Origin: Bacillus sp. 7884-1
Lineage (GTDB): Bacteria; Bacillota; Bacilli; Bacillales; Cytobacillaceae
Direction of reading: 5' to 3'
DNA length: 64,000 bases
Assembly: GCF_002272245.1 (NCBI RefSeq)
Contig: NZ_NPDD01000063.1
Coordinates: 1 to 64,000, forward strand
In this document: positions 32,941-41,205 of the stretch, one piece after another
Layout: each line of letters begins with the position of its first letter
How positions within the stretch are numbered: position 1 is the stretch's first letter
The notes under the pieces: model-generated
The model's database searches: none
What the model saw: the letters and a program-made list of their open reading frames with translations, nothing else
What the model was told of the DNA's origin: nothing
Position numbers and translations under genes: made by a program

Positions 32941-33414
32941 TTGGAAGCAAACTTGAAAGTTGGGGACATGGCCCCTGAATTTTCATTACCCGCAACCACA
33001 AAGGACCCCCTATCTCTTTCAGAGTATCGAGGAAAGATGAATCTGGTGGTTGCTTTTTATGGAATGGATTTTACTCCAGGCTGAATTAAAGAAATCGCCT
33101 CTTGGAAAGAGGACTACAAAAGATTTGAACAGTTAGGTGCAGAGGTGATTGGAATCAGTGCCGACCATATTCACTCGCACCGAGTTTTTGCTGCCAGTAT
33201 GGGGACATTGCCCTATCCTCTAGCTTCCGATTGGAAGAGGCAGACAATCAAAGATTACAAGGTGTTTAACGAAAAAGGTGAAGTCGCCATCCGCTCCGTC
33301 TTTGTTATCAATAGAGATGGAATGATCACCTATATCAACACTTCCTTTAAAGCAGATAAAAAAGAGGATTACGAAGCTGTATTTTCAGAGCTTGAAAAGT
33401 TAACTACGCATTAA
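32941..33414 (+). CDS. Peroxiredoxin with in-frame TGA at the peroxidatic Cys (candidate selenoprotein)
   Basis: Read through one TGA at codon 48 (33082-33084), the frame encodes 157 residues of an AhpC/TSA-Bcp-type peroxiredoxin: VGDMAPEFSLPATT, VVAFYGMDFTPG, then TGA, then IKEIASWKEDYKRFEQLGAE, GISADHIHSHRVFA and the catalytic-Arg region IRSVFVINRDG. TGA stands exactly where the family has its peroxidatic Cys (TPGC), giving TxxU; no other Cys is present. A SECIS-like hairpin begins 13 bases after the TGA. TTG start with AAAGGAG nine bases upstream. Nothing else is broken. If Sec is inserted it is a 1-Sec peroxide reductase; otherwise a pseudogene with one nonsense mutation. I favour the selenoprotein. 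Automatic callers see only a fragment from about 33145. Confidence 0.72.
33098..33112 (+). promoter_or_regulatory. SECIS-like hairpin downstream of the TGA
   Basis: CCTCTT-GGA-AAGAGG: a 6-bp stem with a 3-base loop whose first two bases are G. The apical loop starts 20 bases after the TGA. Published models of bacterial SECIS ask for a small apical loop with G in the first two positions at about 16-37 bases from UGA, so this fits. It lies inside the coding sequence, as expected for bacteria. Confidence 0.6.
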
Positions 33415-33416
33415 AC

Positions 33417-33450
33417 GAAAACATCTCCCGATTATTCGAGAGATGTTTTA
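33417..33450. terminator. Bidirectional terminator
   Basis: AAAACATCTCCCGA pairs with TTCGAGAGATGTTTT. Shared by the peroxiredoxin gene and the convergent SMR pair. Confidence 0.8.
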
Positions 33451-33765
33451 TTAATGAACGAGCTTTAAACCCACGACTGAGAAAATAATTCCTAGAATAC
33501 ACGCTGTTCGAAGCCAGCTTTTTGATTCCTTAAAGAATACCATTCCAACAACTGCTGCCCCAACCGTTCCAATCCCTGTCCATACGGCATAGGCCGTTGA
33601 TAGCGGTATCGTTTCCATTGCTTGAACGAGCAGCTGGAAACTCATAATAAATCCTCCAATTAGTATGAGATAATTCACAATGTTACCTTTATCGGCCGTT
33701 CTTTTCAAACCGATAACCCCAACAACTTCAAAACATCCTCCTAAAATAAGCATCAGCCAATCCAT
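33451..33765 (-). CDS. SMR family efflux protein, YkkD-like subunit
   Basis: 104 residues, four membrane helices. The essential Glu is in FEVVGVIGLK (about residue 13) and the signature STAYAVWTGIGTVGAAVVGM is intact. It overlaps the next SMR gene by one base (TAATG), so the two probably form a heterodimeric small multidrug or guanidinium-type exporter, as YkkCD and EbrAB do. Confidence 0.88.
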   Translation of the reverse strand: MDWLMLILGGCFEVVGVIGLKRTADKGNIVNYLILIGGFIMSFQLLVQAMETIPLSTAYAVWTGIGTVGAAVVGMVFFKESKSWLRTACILGIIFSVVGLKLVH

Positions 33766-34127
33766 TAAATCTCACCTTCCTTATTTGTTAATTTCAAGCC
33801 AATAATACAAGCCAACAGTAATAAAATAAGGAGTATTCTTAATGGACTGACAGAGCCATTTTCAAAGATAACCTCGACAATGACAGTTCCTATAGTACCA
33901 ATCCCGGCAAAAACAGCGTATACCGTCCCAACCGGAATAACTCTTGTAGCTCTAATAATTAAATCAAAACTTAATAAAATGGCTATAAGAACAACAAGGG
34001 AAGGAACTTCATCATATTTAAACCCGCTTGCCCAGACCACCTCAAGAAATCCTGCAATTATAACGTACAACCATGCTTTGGATTCACTCGCTGTATTTGA
34101 ATTTGTTATTGTTTTTGATTCATTCAT
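33765..34127 (-). CDS. SMR family efflux protein, YkkC-like subunit
   Basis: 120 residues, four helices after a polar N-terminal extension of about 17 residues rich in Ser, Thr and Asn. The key Glu is in LEVVWASGFK; the loop PVGTVYAVFAGIGTIGTV is the family signature. No guanidine riboswitch is visible in the roughly 90 bases between it and the divergent ABC gene, so control is unclear. The ribosome binding site is weak (AGAGGAAAT). Confidence 0.85.
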   Translation of the reverse strand: MNESKTITNSNTASESKAWLYVIIAGFLEVVWASGFKYDEVPSLVVLIAILLSFDLIIRATRVIPVGTVYAVFAGIGTIGTVIVEVIFENGSVSPLRILLILLLLACIIGLKLTNKEGEI

Positions 34128-34248
34128 CGTATCTATATTTCCTCTCTTTCTTTACCTTGCTCCATCTTATCAAAATATCATTTGCATATCACTTCATATG
34201 TAAGTATCATGCTAATTGAAGTCATTTTTTGGAATGGAGTCATACATA

Positions 34249-36009
34249 ATGAACCCTAAACAAGATGGTTTAAAGCCATTTATTTCGCTTATTTTATCCG
34301 CCAAAATCCCCAAGCTTGCATTAGGTATCGGATTGACTGCAAGCCTAATTACCACACTTGCGGGCCTTCTTGTTCCTGTACTAACCAAAAACTTAGTAGA
34401 TGGCTTCTCGGTATCCTCCTTAAGTGTTCCGCTTATGATTGGAATTGGAGCAGCTTTTATTTTCCAAGCGGTCATAAACGGGGTATCGATTTACCTTTTA
34501 AGCTTTGTTGGTCAAAAAATTGTCGCCCGGCTCCGTGAACGGATGTGGGTCAAATTAATCCGTTTACCCGTAAGCTATTTTGATAAACAATCCAGTGGTG
34601 AAACCGTCAGCCGTGTTATCAACGATACGAGTATTGTCCGTGATTTAATTTCAAATCACTTCCCACAATTCATTACAGGTATTATTTCGATTATCGGCGC
34701 CATTACAATTCTCCTGATTATGGATTGGAAAATGACATTATTAATGTTAATATCTGTTCCTCTTACCTTTATTATTATGATGCCGCTTGGCAGGAAGATG
34801 GCGAAGATTTCTCGTGGTTTACAGGATGAAACGGCCACCTTTACCGGTAATATTCAACAAACGTTGAGCGAAATCCGATTAATGAAGGCTTCAACAGCAG
34901 AAAAGCATGAAGAGACAAAAGGATTATCAGGAATCGAAAAATTACTAGGGTTTGGTTTAAAAGAAGCACGGATTACGGCTTTAATCGCTCCCACCATGTA
35001 CCTTGTTGTCATGATTGTAATCGTGATGATTATTGGATACGGAGGCATGCGAGTGGCAAATGGAACGATGTCCACCGGGTCACTTGTTGCATTCTTACTT
35101 TATCTTTTTCAAATTATTTTTCCAATTACAAGCTTCGCTATGTTCTTTACACAATTACAAAAAGCAAAAGGAGCCACCGAACGGATTATTGATATTTTAA
35201 ACCTTCCTCTTGAAGAAGGACAAAAAGGAATGGAATTAGACATCGGTAATAAACCTATTCTAGTTAGGAATGTTTCTTTTTCCTATAGTGAAGATGAACC
35301 TGTTCTTGAAGATGTGTCATTTGAAGCCCAGCCTGGGGAAATGATTGCATTTGCAGGACCAAGCGGCGGCGGGAAAACTACCATGTTCGGCTTACTTGAA
35401 CGCTTCTACGAACCGACCTCAGGCAAAATAATAGTTGGCGATATCCCAATCACTGATTTATCAGCTGAAACCTGGCGCAGTCAAATTGGTTATGTTTCAC
35501 AGGAAAGTGCGATGATGGCAGGAACCATCCGCGAAAATTTATGTTACGGGCTGACGAGTGATGAATCTATTTCTGATGAACGGCTTTGGGAAGTTTGTGA
35601 GATGGCGTATGCAAGTGAATTTATTAAATCCTTTTTGGATGGATTAGACACAGAGGTTGGTGAACGCGGGGTAAAACTTTCTGGCGGGCAAAGACAGCGC
35701 ATTGCCATCGCACGAGCCTTTTTACGTGACCCTAAGATTTTAATGATGGACGAAGCAACGGCAAGCTTAGACAGCCAATCAGAAGGAATTGTGCAGCAGG
35801 CTTTATCCCGATTAATGGAAGGCCGTACTACCTTTGTCATTGCTCACCGCCTATCAACCATAGTGGATGCGGATAAGATCATTTTTATCGAAAAAGGGCG
35901 AGTAACTGGAATTGGCACCCATCACGAATTAACACAATTCCATGATTTATACCGTGAATTTGCAGAACAACAACTAACAAGTCAAGAAAATACAAAAAAG
36001 GTGCATTAA
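34249..36009 (+). CDS. BmrA-like ABC multidrug exporter (half transporter)
   Basis: 586 residues. Six membrane helices (1-310) are followed by a nucleotide-binding domain with Walker A GPSGGGKTT, Q loop YVSQES, signature LSGGQRQRIA, Walker B ILMMDEATASLD and switch His IAHRLST. Length and order match BmrA/LmrA-type homodimers. I use the ATG at 34249, with GGAG nine bases upstream, not the TTG at 34216. It is divergent from the SMR pair, forming an efflux island with the MFS gene next to it. Confidence 0.9.
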   Translation: MNPKQDGLKPFISLILSAKIPKLALGIGLTASLITTLAGLLVPVLTKNLVDGFSVSSLSVPLMIGIGAAFIFQAVINGVSIYLLSFVGQKIVARLRERMWVKLIRLPVSYFDKQSSGETVSRVINDTSIVRDLISNHFPQFITGIISIIGAITILLIMDWKMTLLMLISVPLTFIIMMPLGRKMAKISRGLQDETATFTGNIQQTLSEIRLMKASTAEKHEETKGLSGIEKLLGFGLKEARITALIAPTMYLVVMIVIVMIIGYGGMRVANGTMSTGSLVAFLLYLFQIIFPITSFAMFFTQLQKAKGATERIIDILNLPLEEGQKGMELDIGNKPILVRNVSFSYSEDEPVLEDVSFEAQPGEMIAFAGPSGGGKTTMFGLLERFYEPTSGKIIVGDIPITDLSAETWRSQIGYVSQESAMMAGTIRENLCYGLTSDESISDERLWEVCEMAYASEFIKSFLDGLDTEVGERGVKLSGGQRQRIAIARAFLRDPKILMMDEATASLDSQSEGIVQQALSRLMEGRTTFVIAHRLSTIVDADKIIFIEKGRVTGIGTHHELTQFHDLYREFAEQQLTSQENTKKVH

Positions 36010-36033
36010 GCTAAGCTTAACGCACCTTTTTCA
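35996..36033. terminator. Bidirectional terminator
   Basis: AAAAAGGTGCATTAAGC pairs with GCTTAACGCACCTTTTT. It overlaps the ABC transporter stop codon and serves the convergent MFS gene. Confidence 0.85.
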
Positions 36034-36035
36034 TC

Positions 36036-37319
36036 CTAGACCTGAGGCTGCTTCTCTGTCATTGACAGATTTGCCCCCTCCTCTTTTATTTTAAAAAGAG
36101 GAACGATTAGTAAAGCACCAAGCAAAAATAATATACCTGAAAGGGTGTAGACCCCAGATAACGTCATGGGAACTTTTATTACTCCTGCCACTGACATTCC
36201 AATTACCATCGTTCCCATAAACAATGGATTAAGTACACCATTTACCCTCCCTATGAACGCTTCTTCTGTATACTTAAGAATAATCGTGTTAATTCCAATA
36301 TGAATACATGGGAAGAACATGCCGTTTAATACTTGTAAAACAAGCGTCAATACAACACTGGTAGACCAGCCTACCCCAATCGTAAAAAACATACTTGCAA
36401 AGATTCCAAGTGCCAAGAGCTTTTGCGGAGAAATTTTCTTGGAAAAAGCCATAACAATTCCGCCGCCAAGTAACATACCAGCACCATTTGCCATTAATAA
36501 CCACTGTAGAAACTCTTTTGGCATTTGCAATTTCTCCATTGTTACAAATATCGCAAGGGGTGAAATCAGTCCCACCGCTAAACCACAAACTGTAAAAACG
36601 CTGCCCATTGATTTTAATATCTTTTTGGATAGGACATAGCGGAAACCATCAGCGAGCTCTTTCTTAAAATTATTCTCAGCATTCGATTTTTCCTTCTCTA
36701 AATCACGGGGAAGGAACATTAATACAAGCCCGGAAAGTAAAAACATCGCTCCCATAACGCCGATTGATACGTAGATTCCAAACCTTTGATAGACGAGTGT
36801 TCCTATAACAGGACCAATTACCATAAAAATTGCCATCAACGATTGGAACATGGCCATAACAGATTGTAATTGCTCACCAGGAACATGCTGCTTTAATAGC
36901 TTCATTGCCGAAGGCATGGAAAACTGTGATAGAATGGCTGAAACGAGTGTTGCTAAGAATATTGCCTGCCAAGACCCATATAGAAGTGCTAACAACACTA
37001 ACCCAATGGAGACAGCAGATAACATATCACACCAAACCATTGTTAGTTTAGGCTTCCAACGGTCTGCAAATGTTCCGCCAATAAAAGAAAAGATAAAGAT
37101 CGGTGCAAATTCAACTACAGAAATTAATGAAACATATACCGGATTATTATTAGTAATATCGGTAACATAAAGTAAAATGGCAAAGTTTCTTATCCAAATT
37201 CCTAACTGCAGTAAAAAGTTTGAAGACATAATAGCTAAAACAATTCTATTGCTAAAAATACTTCCTGCAGGCTTTCCTGTTGGAAGCGTCACTGACCCCT
37301 CTTGATTATTAACCTCCAT
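36036..37319 (-). CDS. MFS transporter, macrolide-efflux type
   Basis: 427 residues, 12 helices. The N-terminal NRIVLAIMSSNFLLQLGIWI and motif A region FIGGTFADRWKPKLTMV resemble MefA-like MFS exporters. ATG at 37319 is chosen because GGGAGG lies six bases upstream; the longer frame has no ribosome binding site. The substrate is unknown. It lies upstream of the insertion sequence and is transcribed away from it. Confidence 0.82.
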   Translation of the reverse strand: MEVNNQEGSVTLPTGKPAGSIFSNRIVLAIMSSNFLLQLGIWIRNFAILLYVTDITNNNPVYVSLISVVEFAPIFIFSFIGGTFADRWKPKLTMVWCDMLSAVSIGLVLLALLYGSWQAIFLATLVSAILSQFSMPSAMKLLKQHVPGEQLQSVMAMFQSLMAIFMVIGPVIGTLVYQRFGIYVSIGVMGAMFLLSGLVLMFLPRDLEKEKSNAENNFKKELADGFRYVLSKKILKSMGSVFTVCGLAVGLISPLAIFVTMEKLQMPKEFLQWLLMANGAGMLLGGGIVMAFSKKISPQKLLALGIFASMFFTIGVGWSTSVVLTLVLQVLNGMFFPCIHIGINTIILKYTEEAFIGRVNGVLNPLFMGTMVIGMSVAGVIKVPMTLSGVYTLSGILFLLGALLIVPLFKIKEEGANLSMTEKQPQV

Positions 37320-37611
37320 CTTATTCCTCCCTAAGAACGTTATAAAGTTATTTTTGCCAAAATTCTGCATAATCATATCATATTGGAAAATTTATTTCAG
37401 CGGAATACCAAGGTTTCAGAAAATTAATATTTATTTCTCTACTATTAGTTGATAGAATTGTAGAGTTTTGATAAGTTTAACGAATTTCCGAAAGAATTCC
37501 CCTTCCTCAAGCTCAAGGATAGGGAGGGGATGAATTTCGGTTAGCGTATGCCGAAGGCTTTGCTTTGTGTTCTTCACTGCTCAGTCGTATAATAAAATAG
37601 GGGTTAAAACA

Positions 37612-38010
37612 GTGAAATTAGACACAAATAATCATTCAGTATTCAAGTTAAATTATCACCTTATCATGGTTGTGAAGTATCGAAGAAGTGTAATTGATGA
37701 TACTATTTCAACAAGATTAAAAACCATATTTGAAAATATTGGGGAAAAGTATCATATTACTATTAAAGAATGGAATCACGATATTGACCACGTTCATGTT
37801 CTTATTACAGCTAAGCCTAATACAGAGCTTTCAAAATTCATTAATGCTTATAAAAGTGCCAGTTCAAGAAAGATTAAAAATGAATTTCCTAAAATCAGAC
37901 AGAAATTATGGAAAGAATACTTTTGGTCTCAAAGCTATTGCCTGCTAACTGTAGGTGGAGCACCGTTAGGAATTCTAAAACAATATATTGAAACGCAAGG
38001 ACAAAAATAA
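37612..38010 (+). CDS. tnpA: IS200/IS605 transposase TnpA (Y1 HUH)
   Basis: 132 residues. The HUH motif is HVH (His60-His62) and the catalytic tyrosine is probably Tyr125 in LKQYIETQ. SQSYCLLTVGG and WNHDIDHVHVLI are family hallmarks. It cuts and joins single-stranded DNA at the element ends. The GTG at 37612 is chosen (AGGGG upstream); it begins MKLDTNNHSVF, the usual start of these proteins. No disruption, so it may be active. Confidence 0.93.
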   Translation: MKLDTNNHSVFKLNYHLIMVVKYRRSVIDDTISTRLKTIFENIGEKYHITIKEWNHDIDHVHVLITAKPNTELSKFINAYKSASSRKIKNEFPKIRQKLWKEYFWSQSYCLLTVGGAPLGILKQYIETQGQK

Positions 38011-38025
38011 CTGGAGGTGATGACA

Positions 38026-39141
38026 GTGTTGTTGAATCAAAAACACGAGATTTTTCCAACAGAAAAACAAAGAGAAATGTTAGACCGTTGGCTACAATTC
38101 TGTCGTCAAACCTACAATTCTGCACTTCTAGACAAAGAACGCAAATATAAAAAAGCCAAAGAAAAATACAATCGATACGACATGCAAAGACAACAAACTT
38201 CTGATAAGAAGAAATATCCGTTTCTAAAAGAAGTACCTTCTCAACTTATACAGGAAGTTTTTGTACGGTTAAAAAAGGCGTTTGATAATTTCTTTCGTAA
38301 AGATGCAAAATATCCCAAACAAAAAAAGTATAAAGATTATACGAGTATGACGTTTCCTCAATTTGGATCCAATAATAAGGGCAAAAGGATGGCCATGTCT
38401 TTTTCTGATAATAGCAAGCTATACAATACAAAACTAGGCAAAATAGATATTCTGTTTCATAGACCCATAGAAGGAACAATCAAACAACTTATCCTCAAAC
38501 GTCAAGGTAAAAGATGGTACGCTATTTTCTGTGTCGAAAGACTAGCGATATCACCTATTATTGATACGAGTAACTCAATAGGAATTGACGTTGGACTAAA
38601 TAAGTATGCCGTTCTTTCTAACGGCTTAGAGTACGAGAATCCTAGGTTTCTTCGCAAGAAAGAAAAAAAACTAAAGAAAGCACAACGCACCCTTTCTAAA
38701 AAGAAAAAAGGTTCTGCCAACTACATCAAACAGGTACAACGAATTCGACAATTACATGAGAAAGTAGCAAACCAACGCAAAGATTTTCTTCATAAACTAA
38801 GCTACAACCTATCGAAAGACTATTCAGTTATTTCTGTAGAAAATCTAAATATCCGAAATATGGTTAGAAACAGAAAATTGTCAAAGTCTATTTCTGACTC
38901 CGGATGGGGTATGTTCCGTAATATGTTGGCATATAAATGCGAAAAGCATGGCGGTGTACTTATAAAAATAGAACCAAATTTCACTTCACAAGATTGTTCT
39001 TGTTGTGGCAATCGAGTAAAGAAATCCCTCTCCATTCGTACTCATGTCTGTACGAAATGCGGAACGGTATTAGATAGGGATTATAACGCAAGTCTGAACA
39101 TCTTACAGAGAGGTTTAGATGAATTGCTAGTGACAAACTAA
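38026..39141 (+). CDS. tnpB: TnpB, RNA-guided nuclease of IS605
   Basis: 371 residues. Split RuvC-like nuclease with Asp188 (GIDVGLNKYAV), Glu272 (ISVENLNI) and Asp352 (LDRDYNASLNIL), and a zinc ribbon with Cys324/Cys327 and Cys342/Cys345. All three acidic residues are present, so it should be active. TnpB proteins cut double-stranded DNA guided by an omega RNA from the element right end, next to a TAM such as TTGAT. The GTG at 38026 is preferred (GGAGG eight bases upstream). It follows tnpA by 15 bases. Confidence 0.92.
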   Translation: MLLNQKHEIFPTEKQREMLDRWLQFCRQTYNSALLDKERKYKKAKEKYNRYDMQRQQTSDKKKYPFLKEVPSQLIQEVFVRLKKAFDNFFRKDAKYPKQKKYKDYTSMTFPQFGSNNKGKRMAMSFSDNSKLYNTKLGKIDILFHRPIEGTIKQLILKRQGKRWYAIFCVERLAISPIIDTSNSIGIDVGLNKYAVLSNGLEYENPRFLRKKEKKLKKAQRTLSKKKKGSANYIKQVQRIRQLHEKVANQRKDFLHKLSYNLSKDYSVISVENLNIRNMVRNRKLSKSISDSGWGMFRNMLAYKCEKHGGVLIKIEPNFTSQDCSCCGNRVKKSLSIRTHVCTKCGTVLDRDYNASLNILQRGLDELLVTN

Positions 39142-39321
39142 ATATCACAAACTGTAGGGCAAGGTTATGTCCAATCAGTATAATCTACGCCTATGGAGAC
39201 TGTGTAAGACATATTGGGAAATTCCCACTATGCTACGGTCGATGAAACAGGAAGCCTCTTCTTCAATCTGACCAGAAGGTCGATAAGGAAGGGTTATTCA
39301 CGAGAGAAGAGTATCTTATAG
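39142..39321 (+). ncRNA. Probable omega RNA of TnpB with guide from ltaS leader
   Basis: The region between the tnpB stop and the right end is non-coding and highly structured (AAATTCCCAC, GGTCGATGAAACAGGAAGCC, GACCAGAAGGTCGATAAGG). It fits the scaffold part of an omega RNA, which normally overlaps the 3' end of tnpB. The element appears to end at 39301 (TTCAC), so the next 16-20 bases, GAGAGAAGAGTATCTTATAG (39302-39321), would be the guide. Boundaries are inferred. Confidence 0.6.
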
Positions 39322-39332
39322 AGGTGTTTTTT

Positions 39333-41168
39333 ATGAATAAGATTTCAGTTTCCGATTTTCTTCATCCAATTGTATTACTATTGGTTGTTTTGTTTATAAA
39401 AATTTATGCATTTCAGGTTGTAGTTTTTGAAAACACATCATTTTTTCATGTCATCCTTGTTGAGTTTCCGATGTGGGCCCTTGCTTTATCAGCCCTTATG
39501 ATCTTTTTTAAAAAACGGACCTGGTTAGCTATTTGGCTTTATAACCTATTCTTATCGGTTCTGTTTATCGTCGTCGTTTATTATACTCGCTATTTCTCAA
39601 CCGTTCCATCCTATTACGACGTCAAACAAATCTATCAATCAAACTCCGTTGGCGGAACCGTTGCCCTCCTCGGAAGTCCATATGACTTTTTATTTTTCTT
39701 AGATGTTGTCTTGGTCCTTCCACTTATTTGGTACTTCAAGAAAAACGCAGCATCCTTTGTTTCGGCAAAAAGATTTGCCATTGGCTTTGGCTGTATTGGA
39801 CTCATTATGACGATTATCGCTTTTCGCTATCCATTGATTGATGTTTCTTATTTTGCAAAAAAGCATGGCTATATCCAATCACAATTCGTTCAGGCCTATG
39901 AAAACAGCCTTGGAACAGCTTTTGCCAGTCAAGAGCACCTGTCAGAAAAGGAGCTTGAAAAGCTAAAAGGCAATACCTTTGTTCCTGCTGATAAACACGA
40001 CACCTTTGGGCTTGCAAAAAACCGTCATGTTTTTATTATCCAAGTGGAGTCCTTGCAGGAATTCACCATCAATCAAAGAATTAATGGACAGGAAATCACG
40101 CCGTATTTAAATGCTCTTATAAAAGAAAGTGCTTATTTCGATAACGTGTATCAACAAATTGGAGCTGGTAATACATCAGACGCAGAATGGCTCATGCATA
40201 CTTCCTTGTATCCGGAAGGCATGGATCCCACAGTAAATACCTTGGAGGGTACGGAAATTCCAGCACTTGCTTGGACGCTGAAGAAGAACGGCTACGGTGC
40301 TGCAACCTACCATGCTGATGATATTACTTATTGGAATCGCGATAAATTATATCCAGCACTGGGATTTGATTATATCTATACAAGCAGCGAGATTCCTGAC
40401 GAAAAGGAAATTGGCTTCGGTCCTGCAGATGAAGTGCTGTTTAGCTTTGTTGGGGAACAGCTGCCAAAACAGCTGAAGACACACGACAAGATGTATTCCA
40501 ACATCATCACACTCACAAGTCATACACCATTTGAAATGCCAGAGGAATATGAGTTTCTAGACTTGCCGGAAAACTATAAGGATACCTACGTCGGCAACTA
40601 CTTCCAATCTGTTCGTTATACGGATGAACAAATTGGGTTATTCATTAATCAGTTAAAGAAGCTTGGTATTTACGATGAGTCGGTGATTCTGATTTATGGT
40701 GATCACTCTGGCCTGCACGGTGCACCCGTTACCGATAACGATAAAATTCTTTTAAAAGAAGTCCTAGGACATGAATACAATATGCAGGACCGCTTTGTTG
40801 TACCGGTTTTATTTACGGTACCTGGTCTCTTTAAGGGTGAAACCTATTCCCATCTTGGAGGTCAAATTGACCTGATGCCGACTCTATTAAACTTGCTAGG
40901 CATAGAACATGATTCACAAATGATCGGGCACAATCTTTTTCACTATAAAAAGAATCTGTTAGGAATGCGTTATTACCTGCCTGGGGGTTCGTTTATCAGC
41001 GATAAAACCTTTTACACAGCACCAAGTGCAAAGCTTCCTGCGTCGATCTACGACCGAAAAACAATGAAGAAAACAAAGAATACCAATCGACTTCAAGAAA
41101 GAATGGATAACACCTTATCCATCATGCAGTACTCGGATTATATCCGTAAAGAACAAACAGATGAATGA
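39333..41168 (+). CDS. ltaS: Lipoteichoic acid synthase-type sulfatase-fold enzyme
   Basis: 611 residues. Five N-terminal helices, then an extracellular alkaline-phosphatase/sulfatase domain with metal ligand Glu239 (QVESLQEF), nucleophile Thr281 in GAGNTSDAEW, and later YGDHSGLHG (Asp/His ligands). It polymerises glycerol phosphate from phosphatidylglycerol, or primes such chains, outside the membrane. Which paralogue (LtaS, YfnI, YqgS, YvgJ) cannot be told. The ATG at 39333 is used: AGAGGTG is six bases upstream. The IS605 element lies immediately upstream and may have separated it from its promoter. Confidence 0.88.
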   Translation: MNKISVSDFLHPIVLLLVVLFIKIYAFQVVVFENTSFFHVILVEFPMWALALSALMIFFKKRTWLAIWLYNLFLSVLFIVVVYYTRYFSTVPSYYDVKQIYQSNSVGGTVALLGSPYDFLFFLDVVLVLPLIWYFKKNAASFVSAKRFAIGFGCIGLIMTIIAFRYPLIDVSYFAKKHGYIQSQFVQAYENSLGTAFASQEHLSEKELEKLKGNTFVPADKHDTFGLAKNRHVFIIQVESLQEFTINQRINGQEITPYLNALIKESAYFDNVYQQIGAGNTSDAEWLMHTSLYPEGMDPTVNTLEGTEIPALAWTLKKNGYGAATYHADDITYWNRDKLYPALGFDYIYTSSEIPDEKEIGFGPADEVLFSFVGEQLPKQLKTHDKMYSNIITLTSHTPFEMPEEYEFLDLPENYKDTYVGNYFQSVRYTDEQIGLFINQLKKLGIYDESVILIYGDHSGLHGAPVTDNDKILLKEVLGHEYNMQDRFVVPVLFTVPGLFKGETYSHLGGQIDLMPTLLNLLGIEHDSQMIGHNLFHYKKNLLGMRYYLPGGSFISDKTFYTAPSAKLPASIYDRKTMKKTKNTNRLQERMDNTLSIMQYSDYIRKEQTDE

Positions 41169-41171
41169 GTA

Positions 41172-41205
41172 AAGGACCTGCATGCTAGGATGCAGGTCCT
41201 TCTTT
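41172..41205. terminator. Bidirectional terminator
   Basis: AAGGACCTGCAT pairs with ATGCAGGTCCTT; TCTTTTA follows. It covers the end of the DUF418 gene. Confidence 0.85.

Larger units (their letters stand above)
37473..39301 (+). mobile_element. IS200/IS605 family insertion sequence (IS605-like)
   Basis: It carries intact tnpA and tnpB in one orientation. The left end (about 37473-37611) contains an imperfect hairpin around CCCCTTCCT/GGGAGGGG; the right end after tnpB is a structured region ending GGGTTATTCAC. TTGAT, the usual ISDra2-type target motif, lies at 37468-37472 (another at 37449-37453). IS605 elements insert 3' to such a motif and leave no target duplication, so the exact ends are inferred. 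It sits a few bases upstream of the ltaS ribosome binding site. Confidence 0.8.

Noticed and set aside
34128-34248. Guanidine (ykkC) riboswitch upstream of the YkkCD-like pair
   Set aside because: The intergenic region is short and AT-rich and I could not find the conserved GC-rich ykkC core.
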